Source of the DNA: Synechococcus sp. MU1643
GTDB lineage: Bacteria; Cyanobacteriota; Cyanobacteriia; PCC-6307; Cyanobiaceae
NCBI RefSeq assembly: GCF_020514095.1
Contig: NZ_VTKY01000004.1
Span: 105,374 to 169,373, forward strand
Direction: 5' to 3'
Length of the DNA stretch: 64,000 nt
Shown here: positions 1-9,043 of the stretch, piece by piece
Numbering within the stretch: position 1 is the first letter of the stretch
Layout of the letters: every line of letters starts with the position of its first letter
Translations under genes and position numbers: made by a program
Notes under the pieces: generated by a model
The model's database searches: none
Told to the model about the DNA's origin: nothing
Seen by the model: the letters and a program-made list of their open reading frames with translations, nothing else

Positions 1-760
1 CGTCGAGAAGCGCAAGGCGGTAATCCTGAAGAAAGTCATGTTTGTGACCCTCCAAACTCAGTTGTTTCCAGAATTCATCGATCAGATCCACGTGGATCTC
101 AACGGTGCGGGTAATCGGCAGATCACTGAAAAAAGCGGTGTTCACAAAGCTTTCCAAGGCCTGATTGGCCGCGGCCGGATCGCTGAAATAACTCGCCAGC
201 AGGTTCCGATAGGTGCGTTGGAGTGACAGCAGCAGATCCCGTCGTTCCTCGGGGGGCAAGCTGCCCAGGAAGCGGGATGGATCTCGCTTATAGAAGACCC
301 CGAGGTAACCAAGTCGCTCCTGCAGGCGATCGGAGAGGTTGCTGACGGCACGGGGGGAAGAGCTGCTGTCGTCCTGCCGTCCATCGACCCGACTCTGGCG
401 CAGAAAACGCGAAATGGCAGCGTCAACGTTGTATCCCAGCTGGGCCAGCTGGTCCTCGGGCAGATGCAACTCCTCGGGGTGGTAATCCACCTGCCCCTTC
501 AGATCCCCAACGATTACGGCGGGGAAGAGCAGACCCGCCGCCAGTAATTGTTCCTTGGCCTCAGCATCGAGCAGGCTCTGCTCGAGCACCACAGCGTCAA
601 AATCATCCTTCCTGGGGCCGAGAACAGCCGCCAGGGTCTCTTCAGGATCAACAGTCAGAACAACAGACTCATAACGATTGGCCGGCAGCCATGGGCGGCA
701 GGCCTCCACCAAAGCTGGGCTAGCAAGCATGAGAGCAACAGTGAGGGCCGGCCTGGCCAT
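1..760 (-). CDS. kaiA: Circadian clock protein KaiA (3' end cut off by the window edge)
   Basis: KaiA stimulates KaiC autophosphorylation in the cyanobacterial clock. Reading the minus strand from the ATG at 760 gives an open frame to the window edge, about 253 residues. An N-terminal pseudo-receiver-like region contains PAVIVGDLKGQ, and the C-terminal KaiC-binding four-helix domain contains QERLGYLGVFYKRDP, SYFSDPAAANQ, FFSDLPITRTVEIHVDL and FLQDYRLALLD. These correspond closely to the Synechococcus elongatus protein (284 aa), so roughly 20 C-terminal residues lie outside the window. kaiB and kaiC are expected further left, inferred from the usual kaiABC order. The full-length N-terminal domain separates this organism from Prochlorococcus, which lacks kaiA. 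It is divergent from rplU-rpmA, a common neighbour in picocyanobacteria. Confidence 0.93.
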   Translation of the reverse strand, partial: MARPALTVALMLASPALVEACRPWLPANRYESVVLTVDPEETLAAVLGPRKDDFDAVVLEQSLLDAEAKEQLLAAGLLFPAVIVGDLKGQVDYHPEELHLPEDQLAQLGYNVDAAISRFLRQSRVDGRQDDSSSSPRAVSNLSDRLQERLGYLGVFYKRDPSRFLGSLPPEERRDLLLSLQRTYRNLLASYFSDPAAANQALESFVNTAFFSDLPITRTVEIHVDLIDEFWKQLSLEGHKHDFLQDYRLALLD

Positions 761-892
761 CCGTACATCCGCAACGTCGAAGCATCTGAATCTTGACGAT
801 GGGGCGCGTCAGAGACGAAGATCTTTGTTTGTCTTTCGATTGCGGGTCAGGCCTGAATCGGTTCGCCGAGCCTGAACGCGTCTTTTCACCTT

Positions 893-1258
893 ATGGCCGA
901 CACCAAACCAGCCGAGGAACAGAGCGGGACCTACGCCATCGTTGAGGCGTCGGGCACCCAGATCTGGCTGCAGCCCAACCGCTACTACGACATCGATCGG
1001 CTTCAGGCCGAGGTGGACGACACCATCAAGCTTGAAAACGTGCTCCTGGTAAAGGACGGCAAGGGCACCACCCTCGGCCAGCCTTACGTCAAAGATGCCA
1101 CCGTGTCACTCAAGGTGATGGCCCATCGCCGCGGTCCCAAGGTGATCGTTTACAAGATGCGCGCAAAAAAGAAAACCCGCCGCAAGAATGGTCACCGGCA
1201 GGAACTCACCCGGGTGATGGTTGAGTCCATCTCCGTGGGCGGCAAGGCCATCAGCTGA
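893..1258 (+). CDS. rplU: 50S ribosomal protein L21
   Basis: Component of the large ribosomal subunit that binds 23S rRNA. The 121-residue product has the L21 beta-barrel start ([20 protein letters not shown]) and the conserved GxPYVxxATV segment ([14 protein letters not shown]). A basic stretch [16 protein letters not shown] ends in the typical C-terminal motif. The N-terminus carries about ten extra residues, as in other marine cyanobacteria. rpmA follows after 44 bp on the same strand, the usual rplU-rpmA operon, and kaiA diverges upstream. Confidence 0.97.
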   Translation: MADTKPAEEQSGTYAIVEASGTQIWLQPNRYYDIDRLQAEVDDTIKLENVLLVKDGKGTTLGQPYVKDATVSLKVMAHRRGPKVIVYKMRAKKKTRRKNGHRQELTRVMVESISVGGKAIS

Positions 1259-1302
1259 CCTCCCCCCTCGCTCCATCAACCGCCCCACCAGCATCTCTTC
1301 TC

Positions 1303-1569
1303 ATGGCACATAAAAAAGGCACAGGCTCAACCCGTAACGGCCGCGACTCGAACGCCAAACGCCTGGGCGTGAAGGCCTACGGCGGCGAAACCGTCACCGC
1401 CGGATCCATCCTTATCCGCCAGCGCGGCACCTCCGTTCTGCCCGGCGTCAATGTCGGCAAAGGCAAGGACGACACCCTGTTTGCTCTGACCGATGGGATC
1501 GTGAAGTTTGAATCGATCCGCCGCGGCCTACGCAACCGCAAGCGCATCAACATCACTGCAGCGGTCTGA
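1303..1569 (+). CDS. rpmA: 50S ribosomal protein L27
   Basis: Large-subunit protein whose N-terminus reaches towards the peptidyl transferase centre. The 88-residue product starts [20 protein letters not shown] and contains the family signature for L27 (GxxxxxGxILxRQRGT, here [17 protein letters not shown]). There is no cleavable N-terminal extension of the Firmicutes type. It is the second gene of the rplU-rpmA operon and is followed by a clear intrinsic terminator at 1593-1626. Confidence 0.97.
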   Translation: MAHKKGTGSTRNGRDSNAKRLGVKAYGGETVTAGSILIRQRGTSVLPGVNVGKGKDDTLFALTDGIVKFESIRRGLRNRKRINITAAV

Positions 1570-1592
1570 GTTTTTCAAACCAGCATCAATCC

Positions 1593-1626
1593 AAAGCCTC
1601 AATGCCTGTTGGCATTGAGGCTTTTT
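1593..1626 (+). terminator. Intrinsic terminator of rplU-rpmA
   Basis: A perfect 14-bp stem (AAAGCCTCAATGCC at 1593-1606 pairs with GGCATTGAGGCTTT from 1611) encloses the 4-nt loop TGTT and runs into a T-tract. It lies 23 bp after the rpmA stop. Confidence 0.93.
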
Positions 1627-1651
1627 TAATGCCCCCTTTTGTCGCCCCGCC

Positions 1652-2404
1652 TCAGGAACACCGGTACAGACGGGCGGTGATCAACAGAGGGTGAAACACC
1701 TCCAGGAACTGGACCTGCAGGGTGCGGAAGAACTCATCCACCAAGGCCGGATCATCGAAATGGAAGGGATACTCCCCCTGATGCCCTTTGAAGAAGTACC
1801 AGTTCAGGAGGGCGATGGACCCGGGCGCCATGCGCTGGTGAAACTCCAATAACTGCGCCGAGGGATCCGGCAGGTGTTCAAGTACATCGAGGCAGACCAC
1901 CGAATCGAAACGCACATCGCCCAGGCTGCTCAGATCACGATGCACCGAAAGCTTGTCCGCCAGACCCAGGCTTTCTGCCCGTTGCCGCACAAAGGCCTGG
2001 TTGTGGGGATTGAGATCAACAAACCAAACGTGATCGACCTCCGGTAGCGCCGCAGCCGAGATGGCATGGGTGCCGATGCCACCGCCGAAATCCAGCACCT
2101 GGCCCTGCACCGCCATGCCCTGAAGCCGCAGCGTGTCCGCGATGTAGTCCGCACTGGAGAGATGCCAGGCCGCCAGCTCAAGCAGGTGCCCAGTGCCCAC
2201 CGTGTCCTCATAGAAGGCGGTGGCGTCCTCCGGCCGGAACGCACCCGGGTGCAAGTCCGCCAAGTCGTCGGTGCTGCTGGGCAGACGCTGCTCGAGCTGC
2301 TCCAGCGTCAGGTCGAGATAATGGCTGAGGTGTTGCTTGATGCCCAAACCGTCCGCCAGGAAAGCGGAGACGTCCACATCCGTGCTGCTGCGGAGCTGGG
2401 GCAT
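1652..2404 (-). CDS. Class I SAM-dependent methyltransferase
   Basis: A 250-residue protein with a Rossmann-type SAM-binding domain. Motif I is VLDFGGGIGTHA at about residues 103-114, followed by the acidic motif II strand HVWFVDLNP and by SVVCLDVLEHLPDP, the post-II/III region of class I methyltransferases. The first 90 residues have no recognised domain. The substrate cannot be inferred. It is transcribed divergently from truB, with start codons only tens of bases apart, so the two share a short promoter region. Confidence 0.8.
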   Translation of the reverse strand: MPQLRSSTDVDVSAFLADGLGIKQHLSHYLDLTLEQLEQRLPSSTDDLADLHPGAFRPEDATAFYEDTVGTGHLLELAAWHLSSADYIADTLRLQGMAVQGQVLDFGGGIGTHAISAAALPEVDHVWFVDLNPHNQAFVRQRAESLGLADKLSVHRDLSSLGDVRFDSVVCLDVLEHLPDPSAQLLEFHQRMAPGSIALLNWYFFKGHQGEYPFHFDDPALVDEFFRTLQVQFLEVFHPLLITARLYRCS

Positions 2405-2445
2405 GGATGGGCTTCAGGGCGCGGCCAACCTACGCAGCCGCCGGA

Positions 2446-3354
2446 ATGCAACAGTCAGGGCATCCCGCTCCAGCTCCGGTGAAGGGCCCCTTCGGCTTCG
2501 TGGTGATCGACAAACCCGCAGGCCTCACCTCCCATGCCTGCGTTAGCCGCCTGCGCCGAAGCTACGGGCTCAAGCGCGTGGGCCATGGCGGCACCCTCGA
2601 CCCTGCCGTCACTGGGGTTCTCCCAATCGCCCTGGGGCCGGCCACCCGTTTGCTTCCCTACCTCCCCGGGGAGAAGACCTACACCGGTGTGATCCAACTG
2701 GGCAGACGCACCAGCAGTGACGACCTGGATGGAGAGCTGCTGGAGCAGCAGGACTGGCCTTCCCTCAATGAGGCCGAGCTCAACAGCAGCCTGGACGCGT
2801 TTCGTGGCGCGATTGAGCAGCGTCCGCCGCAGGTCTCCGCCGTCCATGTGGATGGCGAACGGGCCCATGCCAGGGCCCGGCGCGGTGAAGCCATGGACCT
2901 TCCGCCGCGGGCCGTCACCGTGCACCGGCTGGAGTTGCTGCAGTGGGATGCGGCCCAGGGGCAGCTGAGCCTCGAGGTGCACTGCTCCGCTGGCACCTAC
3001 ATCCGCTCGATTGCCAGGGATCTGGGGGCCAGCATCGGCTGTGGAGGCTGTCTGGCCTCGCTGCGCCGCACCCAGGCCCTGGGGTTCCATGCACACCAGG
3101 CCCATCCGCTGCCGGAACGAGATGCTGCTCCGCCCGATCCCCTGTCCCCGCTTCTGGCCCTGGGGGCCCTGCCCCGGCGTGATCTCAGCGAAGCCGAACA
3201 GAACGACTGGCGCTGCGGCCGTCGCATCGCGATGGATCCCGGTGCTGGAGAGGCGGTAGTGGTGTGCAACGCGGATGGGAGCATGGCCGGCATCGGCCAC
3301 CGCGAGAGCGAAGGTCTTTTGCGTCCCAAGGTGGTGTTCGATGCAGCAGGCTGA
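2446..3354 (+). CDS. truB: tRNA pseudouridine(55) synthase TruB
   Basis: Converts U55 of the T-loop of tRNAs to pseudouridine. The sequence shows the TruB start [15 protein letters not shown], the catalytic motif [15 protein letters not shown] with the nucleophilic Asp, [12 protein letters not shown], and the late motif [15 protein letters not shown]. The frame stays open to an ATG at 2407, but that would abut the divergent methyltransferase start. ATG 2446 is preferred and GTG 2479 is also possible. The stop is followed by yebC after a short gap. Confidence 0.93.
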   Translation: MQQSGHPAPAPVKGPFGFVVIDKPAGLTSHACVSRLRRSYGLKRVGHGGTLDPAVTGVLPIALGPATRLLPYLPGEKTYTGVIQLGRRTSSDDLDGELLEQQDWPSLNEAELNSSLDAFRGAIEQRPPQVSAVHVDGERAHARARRGEAMDLPPRAVTVHRLELLQWDAAQGQLSLEVHCSAGTYIRSIARDLGASIGCGGCLASLRRTQALGFHAHQAHPLPERDAAPPDPLSPLLALGALPRRDLSEAEQNDWRCGRRIAMDPGAGEAVVVCNADGSMAGIGHRESEGLLRPKVVFDAAG

Positions 3355-3407
3355 AACCACCTTTTTGGTTAGTACTCTCCGAGCGCATCCCGCCCTGCCC
3401 TGACGAG

Positions 3408-4151
3408 ATGGCTGGCCACAGCAAATGGTCCCAGATCAAACGCACCAAGGCCGTCGTCGACGCCAAACGAGGTGCGGTGTTCACCCGGCTGGGGCGAGAA
3501 ATCATGGTGGCGGCCCGTACCGGAGCCGATCCCGCCGGGAATTTTCAGTTGCGGACGGCCATCAGCAAAGCCCGCGCCGCAGGGGTTCCCGCTTCCAACA
3601 TCGATCGCGCCATCGCCAAAGGTTCAGGTAAGGCGGGTGATGGAGCTCAACTGGAGGAGGTGCGCTACGAGGGCTATGGCCCCGGCGGAATGGCGGTGCT
3701 GGTGGAGGCGCTCACTGACAACCGCAACCGCACCGCTGCAGATCTACGACTGGCCTTCAGCAAGAACGGGGGAAACCTTGGGGAAAACGGCTGCGTGGCC
3801 TATCTGTTTGAGCACCGCAGCGAAGTGATCCTCAACGCCGGCCGCGAGGACGAGGAACGGCTGCTGGAAAGCCTCCTGGAGATGGACGCCGATGGCTATG
3901 AGCTCTTGGACAGTACCGTGATGGTGCATGGTCCGTACGAGGCCTTGGAGAGCCTTCAGGACGGCTTGCAATGTGCTGACTGGAATGTGCGGGAGTGGGG
4001 CCATCACTGGTCCGCCCAGACCAGCGTTTCGGTAAGTGATACCGACACCGCCCGCAGCTGCCTCAAGCTGCTTGATGCACTCGATGGGCTCGACGATGTG
4101 CGCAGCGTCAGCGCCAACCTTGACCTAGCCGAAGGGATAGAGCTCGACTGA
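3408..4151 (+). CDS. yebC: YebC/PmpR family protein
   Basis: Member of the YebC/PmpR/TACO1 family, described as a DNA-binding regulator in some bacteria and as a translation factor acting on proline-rich stretches in others. The 247-residue product starts [21 protein letters not shown] and continues with [15 protein letters not shown] and [21 protein letters not shown], all diagnostic. The frame extends upstream of 3408 to 3264, but those codons overlap truB and lack family sequence, so the ATG before the AGHSKW motif is the start. Confidence 0.95.
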   Translation: MAGHSKWSQIKRTKAVVDAKRGAVFTRLGREIMVAARTGADPAGNFQLRTAISKARAAGVPASNIDRAIAKGSGKAGDGAQLEEVRYEGYGPGGMAVLVEALTDNRNRTAADLRLAFSKNGGNLGENGCVAYLFEHRSEVILNAGREDEERLLESLLEMDADGYELLDSTVMVHGPYEALESLQDGLQCADWNVREWGHHWSAQTSVSVSDTDTARSCLKLLDALDGLDDVRSVSANLDLAEGIELD

Positions 4152-4255
4152 GCCTCCTTAAAGTTCATCGTCAGCAAATCCGCACCAAAGCTTGTGCCCG
4201 TGAGCCCAGGGCGATGCCAGCGCTAGGCAGAAGGCATCCCTTCTGGAGGATCGCC

Positions 4256-4426
4256 ATGTCCATGAAACAGCTGGAGACGTTCATGTCGCGGGTGCAGAGC
4301 AACGACTCACTACGCGATGAGGTGCAGCGATGCGGCAAGGACAACTCCTGCGTGGTCAAGGTCGGCGCCAAACACGGCCACAAGTTCTCCCCATCACACC
4401 TGAGCCGCTGGCAAAAGGAACACTGA
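4256..4426 (+). CDS. Nif11-like leader peptide domain protein (short, no core peptide)
   Basis: A 56-residue product starting MSMKQLETFMSRVQSNDSLR. The (S)xxQLExFxxxVxxDxxLxxxV pattern is that of the Nif11/N11P leader family, which in marine Synechococcus and Prochlorococcus directs lanthipeptide (prochlorosin) maturation. No double-glycine cleavage site and no Cys/Ser/Thr-rich core follow; the chain ends in basic and aromatic residues (FSPSHLSRWQKEH). A good GGAGG Shine-Dalgarno sequence sits just upstream. No LanM-type modifying enzyme is visible nearby. It may be a stand-alone Nif11 protein or a degenerate precursor. Confidence 0.72.
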   Translation: MSMKQLETFMSRVQSNDSLRDEVQRCGKDNSCVVKVGAKHGHKFSPSHLSRWQKEH

Positions 4427-4455
4427 AGACCCGCCACAACCGGCGGCGGGATTCC

Positions 4456-4719
4456 TCAGGGGGTCCCAGCCGCCGCCTCCCCCGTTCCATCGGGTTGCTG
4501 TCGAATCAGCCGCGCCAGCATCTCCAACTTGGCGTTCTCCGATTCCGAGGCTCGGGTTGCCATCCAGGCACTGGCTGCCTTCTGCTGGGCCAACTGCTGC
4601 ACCAAAGCCAGGGCCATCTCGCGCAGCTGCTCTAAGTCCTGACAGTCCTGAATCAAGCGCGTCCAGCGTTCCGCCTCAAAACTCTGCTCAAGGCGCCGTT
4701 CCACGGGGTCGATGCTCAT
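4456..4719 (-). CDS. Small conserved-type cyanobacterial hypothetical protein
   Basis: About 87 residues, strongly helical and polar (SIDPVERRLEQSFEAERW, then QDLEQLREMALALVQQLAQQ), probably coiled-coil forming, with a Thr/Gly/Ala-rich tail. I do not recognise a named family. It lies immediately upstream of nagB on the same strand (the gap to the nagB stop at 4739 is 19 bp in reverse order) and is convergent with the Nif11 gene. Codon use matches the neighbours. ATG 4725 is an alternative start two codons earlier. Confidence 0.6.
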   Translation of the reverse strand: MSIDPVERRLEQSFEAERWTRLIQDCQDLEQLREMALALVQQLAQQKAASAWMATRASESENAKLEMLARLIRQQPDGTGEAAAGTP

Positions 4720-4738
4720 CGCCACTGCTCTCGGCTGC

Positions 4739-5506
4739 TCAAGCTAAAGCCGCTGCATCGCACCAGAGCCAGACATTTGGATGGGTTAGCAGCCAGCTGG
4801 CGGGCAGCGCAGGATCCGGCTCGCTTAAAGCCAGCAGCCGCTTGAGGATGCCGGCCTTGGCAGCGCCGGTCACCACAAGATGAATCTCAGCGGCCTCGAG
4901 GATCTCCCACAGGCCAAGGGTAATAGCCCGCTGGGGAACAGCCTCAACGCAACCATCGAAGAGAACCGCGTTCTGCTGCCGGGTGGCAGAGGTCAGCTGC
5001 ACCTCATGACAGTGCTGATCGGGAGGGCAAGGCGGCTCGTTGAAACCAACATGTCCATTGCTGCCGAGCCCCAGAAGCTGCAGGCCGATGCCCCCGCAAC
5101 CGCTGAGCTGCTCGCCGTAACGCCGCGCAGCAGCCGCTCCGTCAGCGGCAGTGCTGTCGGGAAGATGCACCGCTGAGGCGGGCAAGCCCAACGGTGCAGC
5201 GAGGTGGTGGGTCATGTAGGCCCGGTAGCCCCGCGGATCTTCCGCCGAGAGTCCGAGGTATTCGTCCAGGTTGAAACTGCACCATCGGCCGCGCAGGGCC
5301 TCAAGCTCATCGGCAGACCACGACAGCAGCCGTTCGACCAGGGTGCGATACAGCGGCTCCATCGTGCGTCCGGTAGCCAGACCCAACGGCTTCAGGGAAT
5401 CCGGCCCCTGCCAATTGCGCAGATGTCGCTCCAGATGGGCCGCCAGCACAGCGCAGAGATCCGTGTCACTGGAATGGCTTTGCAGACGACAGGGAAACCG
5501 TGCCAA
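4739..5506 (-). CDS. nagB: Glucosamine-6-phosphate deaminase-like protein (NagB family)
   Basis: NagB converts glucosamine-6-phosphate to fructose-6-phosphate and ammonia. This 255-residue protein has the NagB/sugar isomerase fold signatures: LGLATGRTMEPLY near the N-terminus, the active-site strand FNLDEYLGL, the signature LGLGSNGHVGFNEPP, and ITLGLWEILEAAEIHLVVTG near the C-terminus. 6-Phosphogluconolactonase belongs to the same superfamily but lacks the GSNGHVGFNEP form, so NagB is preferred. The start overlaps the 3' end of the SpoIID-like gene by 41 bp, suggesting a coupled minus-strand unit. Confidence 0.85.
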   Translation of the reverse strand: MARFPCRLQSHSSDTDLCAVLAAHLERHLRNWQGPDSLKPLGLATGRTMEPLYRTLVERLLSWSADELEALRGRWCSFNLDEYLGLSAEDPRGYRAYMTHHLAAPLGLPASAVHLPDSTAADGAAAARRYGEQLSGCGGIGLQLLGLGSNGHVGFNEPPCPPDQHCHEVQLTSATRQQNAVLFDGCVEAVPQRAITLGLWEILEAAEIHLVVTGAAKAGILKRLLALSEPDPALPASWLLTHPNVWLWCDAAALA

Positions 5507-6875
5507 AGGGCGAAATCGGCATGTCTCTCCAGAGTGGCTTCGTTGGGGGCTTCAGCGCCAGCGATGGGTCGTGGTGCGGCCGGTAGGGAATGACCTCAGC
5601 CCCGCGGTAGTAGTGATGAAGAATCGAGCGGAAGTCAGCACCCTGCTCCGCCAGACCGTGGGCTCCCCACTGACTCATGCCAACGCCATGGCCATAGCCC
5701 TGGCCCTTCACCAACAGCTGAAGGCCGCCAGCGGACCAACGACGCACCGAAGTCTTACTGACCAGCAACGGCGGAGGGGCCGCCAACAGAGGCGGTCGTC
5801 CTCCCCGCTGGCGGGCCACCGATGCCGTGATCCGATCGATGCGAGAGCCACCACTGGCAGTCGCGTTCACCCGCCGCACCGGAAACTCCAGAGAGGGGCG
5901 CTGCCTCCCCGTCACCATCTCAAAGTCCACCAGAGTGCTTTTGAGACCCAACCGCTTGCGCAGCTCGCTGCCGCTGAGCACCAGCGATCCGCCCGGCCCG
6001 CGGACACGGGCCTGGCGGACGCGGCCGCTGCTGGAACGACTCAGCACCTCAACAGCCTGGAGCCCCCCGGTTTCGGGCAGCCGCTGACGTAGCCCAGCCG
6101 GATCAAACCATTGTTCCCAGCGGTGCACCGGGCTGTGCTGGTCGTGGTCGGGGACGCTGACCAGATAGGGAAACTGACGGCGCCAGACCATCCCGCTCGC
6201 CTCGGTCACCCCGCCAGAACTGCTGTGAAAGACAGCATCGATCAGGCGACCACCGTGCACGAGCACCAGCGAACGGGTGCTGGCCACCGCCTTCCGGGTG
6301 CTCGGGGTTTCCGACTCCACGCCCCGGTACACCTGACTCGCCACCGTGGCCTTCACATCCCAGGCACCACCCCGGCCGCGTTGTTTCAGGGCATATGTGC
6401 GGGCCGCCACCGCCTGGGCCTGCAGGGCGGCCAGGGGCCAGCGGTGGGGCATTTCGCTACCGACAACACTGTCTAGATAGGTCTCGACGCCCAGGCTGTT
6501 GACCACGCGCAAATTCCCGCCTCGGCCGCTGATGCGCAGCACACCGCGGTAGCGACGGGACCCCAGCCAGATGCCCCGTGAGTCGTCGTTTTGCACCGTC
6601 ACCAAAGTGCTGGGGGCCAGCAGCATCGATTGGCCATCCACAGTGGCTCTCAAGCGGGTTCCTTGGAGGCTGAGCTGCAGCCGCTGCGGCTGTCGCTCGC
6701 CGCCGGGGAGTCCCTGCACCCGCAGCGGCTGTGCTCCATCGGAGAGCAGGCTGACCTGGTTGTTCTCCAGCAGCAACACTCGCATCTGCGGCTCGCGGCC
6801 GCGGGCCAGCGCCATCGGCGATGGAGCGATAACAGCGACGAGCAAAAGCCCGACGGCAGTGGAGGCGCGTCGCAC
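5466..6875 (-). CDS. SpoIID/LytB domain protein, exported
   Basis: SpoIID-type proteins are lytic transglycosylases or amidase enhancers acting on peptidoglycan. In non-sporulating cyanobacteria they are envelope proteins of unclear role. The sequence contains the SpoIID core: VNSLGVETYLDSVVGSEMPH, AALQAQAVAARTYAL, VFHSSSGGVTEASG and the C-terminal GQGYGHGVGMSQWGAHG. From the GTG at 6875 there is a clear signal peptide (basic RRAS, then a hydrophobic AVGLLLVAVIAP stretch ending ALA). The frame also stays open to a GTG at 6953, but that leaves almost no space to the divergent rnz start. Confidence 0.85.
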   Translation of the reverse strand: MRRASTAVGLLLVAVIAPSPMALARGREPQMRVLLLENNQVSLLSDGAQPLRVQGLPGGERQPQRLQLSLQGTRLRATVDGQSMLLAPSTLVTVQNDDSRGIWLGSRRYRGVLRISGRGGNLRVVNSLGVETYLDSVVGSEMPHRWPLAALQAQAVAARTYALKQRGRGGAWDVKATVASQVYRGVESETPSTRKAVASTRSLVLVHGGRLIDAVFHSSSGGVTEASGMVWRRQFPYLVSVPDHDQHSPVHRWEQWFDPAGLRQRLPETGGLQAVEVLSRSSSGRVRQARVRGPGGSLVLSGSELRKRLGLKSTLVDFEMVTGRQRPSLEFPVRRVNATASGGSRIDRITASVARQRGGRPPLLAAPPPLLVSKTSVRRWSAGGLQLLVKGQGYGHGVGMSQWGAHGLAEQGADFRSILHHYYRGAEVIPYRPHHDPSLALKPPTKPLWRDMPISPFGTVSLSSAKPFQ

Positions 6876-6958
6876 GCTGGAGATCAAAGGGCGACTCAGT
6901 GTGCCGCCTGTTCCTGGGTTCAGCCAGATGGCAGCATGAGCCCTGAGGAGCACCGGCC

Positions 6959-7918
6959 TTGCAGGTCACTTTTCTCGGTACGAGTTCTGGGGTACCCACC
7001 AGGGCCCGCAACGTTTCAGCCGTGGCTCTGCGTTTGCCGCAGCGCTCGGAGATGTGGCTGTTCGACTGCGGCGAGGGCACCCAACATCAGTTTTTGCGCA
7101 GTGATCTGCGGCTGTCGCAGCTGCGCCGGGTGTTCATCACCCACATGCATGGCGACCATGTGTTCGGCCTGCCTGGGCTCCTGGCCAGCCTCGGACTCGC
7201 CGGCAGCTGCCCCGCAGGGGTCGATCTCTACGGGCCAGACCCGCTGGAGAGTTACCTCAACGGTGTGCTGCGCACAAGCTCCACCCGCATCGGATATCCC
7301 CTCGCCGTCCACCGGGTCAGGGATGCAGCCGAGCAGGGCACTCTGCTATTCGAGGACGACGACTTCACGGTGCGCTGCACCCCGCTCACCCACCGTGTGC
7401 CGGCCTACGCCTATCGCATCGAACAGAAGCCTCTGGCCGGTCGCTTCGACATTGAGAAAGCACGGGAACTGAACATCCCGCCCGGGCCCGTCTATGCACA
7501 GTTGAAGCGGGGTGAAACGGTGACCCTGGAGGACGGTCGCAGCATCGACGGCACCAGCCTCTGCGGTGAGGAACGGCCCGGTGTGAGCGTCGTCTATTGC
7601 ACCGACACCGTGTTCTGCGAGGCGGCCGTGGAGCTTGCCCGCGGGGCGGACCTGCTGATCCATGAATCCACCTTTGCCCATGGGGAGGCGGGGATGGCGT
7701 TCCAGAAACAGCACTCCACCAGCACAATGGCTGCCCAGACGGCCGCCGAAGCCGGTGTGGGGCAACTGGTGCTGACCCACCTCAGCCCGCGCTACGTGCC
7801 GGGCAACCCGGTAACGCCCCAAGACCTGTTGGACGAGGCCAAGGCGATCTTCCCGAACACGCTGCTGGCCAAGGACTTCCTCAGCATTGACGTCAAACCA
7901 CGCTGCAACAGTTCGTGA
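6959..7918 (+). CDS. rnz: Ribonuclease Z
   Basis: tRNA 3' processing endonuclease of the metallo-beta-lactamase superfamily. The 319-residue protein starts with a TTG codon ([18 protein letters not shown]). It carries the Zn ligands in [15 protein letters not shown], the aspartate strand [20 protein letters not shown] and the late histidine in [10 protein letters not shown]. The length fits the ElaC/RNase Z family. It is divergent from the SpoIID-like gene and 73 bp before psbV. Confidence 0.95.
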   Translation: MQVTFLGTSSGVPTRARNVSAVALRLPQRSEMWLFDCGEGTQHQFLRSDLRLSQLRRVFITHMHGDHVFGLPGLLASLGLAGSCPAGVDLYGPDPLESYLNGVLRTSSTRIGYPLAVHRVRDAAEQGTLLFEDDDFTVRCTPLTHRVPAYAYRIEQKPLAGRFDIEKARELNIPPGPVYAQLKRGETVTLEDGRSIDGTSLCGEERPGVSVVYCTDTVFCEAAVELARGADLLIHESTFAHGEAGMAFQKQHSTSTMAAQTAAEAGVGQLVLTHLSPRYVPGNPVTPQDLLDEAKAIFPNTLLAKDFLSIDVKPRCNSS

Positions 7919-7991
7919 TCCGGCCACAGAGGGTCACTTCCCCGTGATACAAGAGCTTGGTGCGGTGAATGCGTCACACCCCCTTACCTTC

Positions 7992-8504
7992 ATGGCCTCT
8001 GTGTTCTCTTCCTTGCGACGGTCCCTGAAGGGCCTTCTGGTCCTTATCCCGGTGCTGATCGGTTTGGCCGTTATCTCTCCGGCTCAGGCGGCCCAGTGGG
8101 ACGCTGAGACCCTGACGGTTCCGGCAGATCCTTCTGGCACAGAGGTGACCTTCAGCGATCGCGAAATCGATGCTGGCCGCAAGGTGTTCAACACCAGCTG
8201 CGGCACCTGCCACGCCGGTGGCATCACCAAGACCAACCACAACGTGGGGTTGGATCCTGAGACCCTGGCCCTGGCCACCCCAGCCCGCGACAACGTTGAG
8301 GCCTTGGTCGATTACATGAAAGACCCCACCTCCTACGACGGTGAGTACAGCATTGCTGACCTGCACCCGAGCATGCGCGACGCTGAGCTCTACCCCGCCA
8401 TGCGCGACCTCGATGATGAGGATCTTCGCCTGATGGCCGGCTACATCCTGGTGTCGCCCAAAGTCCAGGGCAGTGCTTGGGGTGGCGGCAAGATCTACTT
8501 CTGA
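7992..8504 (+). CDS. psbV: Cytochrome c550 of photosystem II (PsbV)
   Basis: Extrinsic lumenal subunit of photosystem II that stabilises the oxygen-evolving cluster. From ATG 7992 the 170-residue precursor has a signal peptide of about 33 residues (RRSLKGLLVLIPVLIGLAV, cleavage after AQA), mature start AQWDAETLTVP, and the c-type heme motif CGTCH at residues 70-74. Family segments TKTNHNVGLDPETLALA and the C-terminal GSAWGGGKIYF are present. The open frame begins earlier, at 7887, but overlaps rnz and has no signal-peptide logic. Its terminator is at 8547-8577. Heme attachment depends on system II cytochrome maturation, two genes of which lie at 54.8-56.8 kb. Confidence 0.97.
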   Translation: MASVFSSLRRSLKGLLVLIPVLIGLAVISPAQAAQWDAETLTVPADPSGTEVTFSDREIDAGRKVFNTSCGTCHAGGITKTNHNVGLDPETLALATPARDNVEALVDYMKDPTSYDGEYSIADLHPSMRDAELYPAMRDLDDEDLRLMAGYILVSPKVQGSAWGGGKIYF

Positions 8505-8546
8505 TCAGCTCCTGCCGATCAATCCCTACTAACCAAAATTGTTTGT

Positions 8547-8577
8547 CCCTGGCGGCCTTAGGTCGTCGGGGCTTTTT
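8547..8577 (+). terminator. Intrinsic terminator of psbV
   Basis: An 11-bp stem with some G-U pairs (CCCTGGCGGCC at 8547-8557 with GGTCGTCGGGG at 8561-8571), loop TTA, followed by CTTTTTG. It overlaps the 3' end of the convergent small gene. Confidence 0.8.
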
Positions 8578-8944
8578 GTTGGGGACTCACCTGCTCAGGG
8601 GCCATGGAGTTGGGATGGCGGCTATACCACCACTCCTGCAGATCCCGGCTGAAACGAACGGAGAACAGGGTCAGCACCGTGGGCGTGGGTCGTCCGCCCG
8701 GTTGCAGCAGTTCCACCGCGTAGGAGGGGCAGCGCCGGGCCGCCAGATCAGGGACAAACCGCCGTCCGATCCGTCGCCAGCTTGGCTCTTTGCTGCGCCA
8801 GGCCAGGCGACAGCAGGGCCAGGGCAGTTCTTCGCGATCAAACAACCGGCAACAGGGACCGATGACACGAAAGCTGTACTGACCGCCGGGGCTGGTGTGA
8901 ATGCTGCCGGGCTCCAGAAGATCGTCGACTTCGGGGCGGCTCAC
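8558..8944 (-). CDS. Cysteine-containing hypothetical protein
   Basis: About 128 residues from a GTG start at 8944 (SRPEVDDLLEPGSIHTS). It contains two CC pairs about 16 residues apart (GPCCRLFDRE and WPCCRLAW), a basic patch RRIGRRFVPD, and ends near SRHPNSMAPE. The paired cysteines could bind a metal, but I do not recognise a family. The frame stays open upstream to 9022, overlapping the petF terminator, which argues for the inner GTG. It is convergent with psbV and downstream of petF. Confidence 0.55.
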   Translation of the reverse strand: MSRPEVDDLLEPGSIHTSPGGQYSFRVIGPCCRLFDREELPWPCCRLAWRSKEPSWRRIGRRFVPDLAARRCPSYAVELLQPGGRPTPTVLTLFSVRFSRDLQEWWYSRHPNSMAPEQVSPQQKAPTT

Positions 8945-8985
8945 GGCAGGAGAGAACAAGGGACACGCATGGAAGACGACCAAGC

Positions 8986-9013
8986 CAAAAAAAACCACCC
9001 CCGAAGGGGTGGC
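8986..9013 (-). terminator. Intrinsic terminator of petF
   Basis: On the minus strand a GCCACCCC/GGGGTGG stem with a UUCG-type tetraloop is followed by eight T residues. It lies about 30 bp beyond the petF stop. Confidence 0.92.
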
Positions 9014-9043
9014 TGAGGACACGTCCAGTTGAAGGACAGAGGC

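Noticed and set aside
2455..3360. A 301-codon open frame antisense to truB
   Set aside because: Shadow of a GC-rich gene; no protein motif, while TruB motifs on the plus strand are complete.
4430..4450. GC-rich hairpin between the Nif11 gene and the convergent small gene
   Set aside because: Short stem, no T-run; may be chance in GC-rich DNA.
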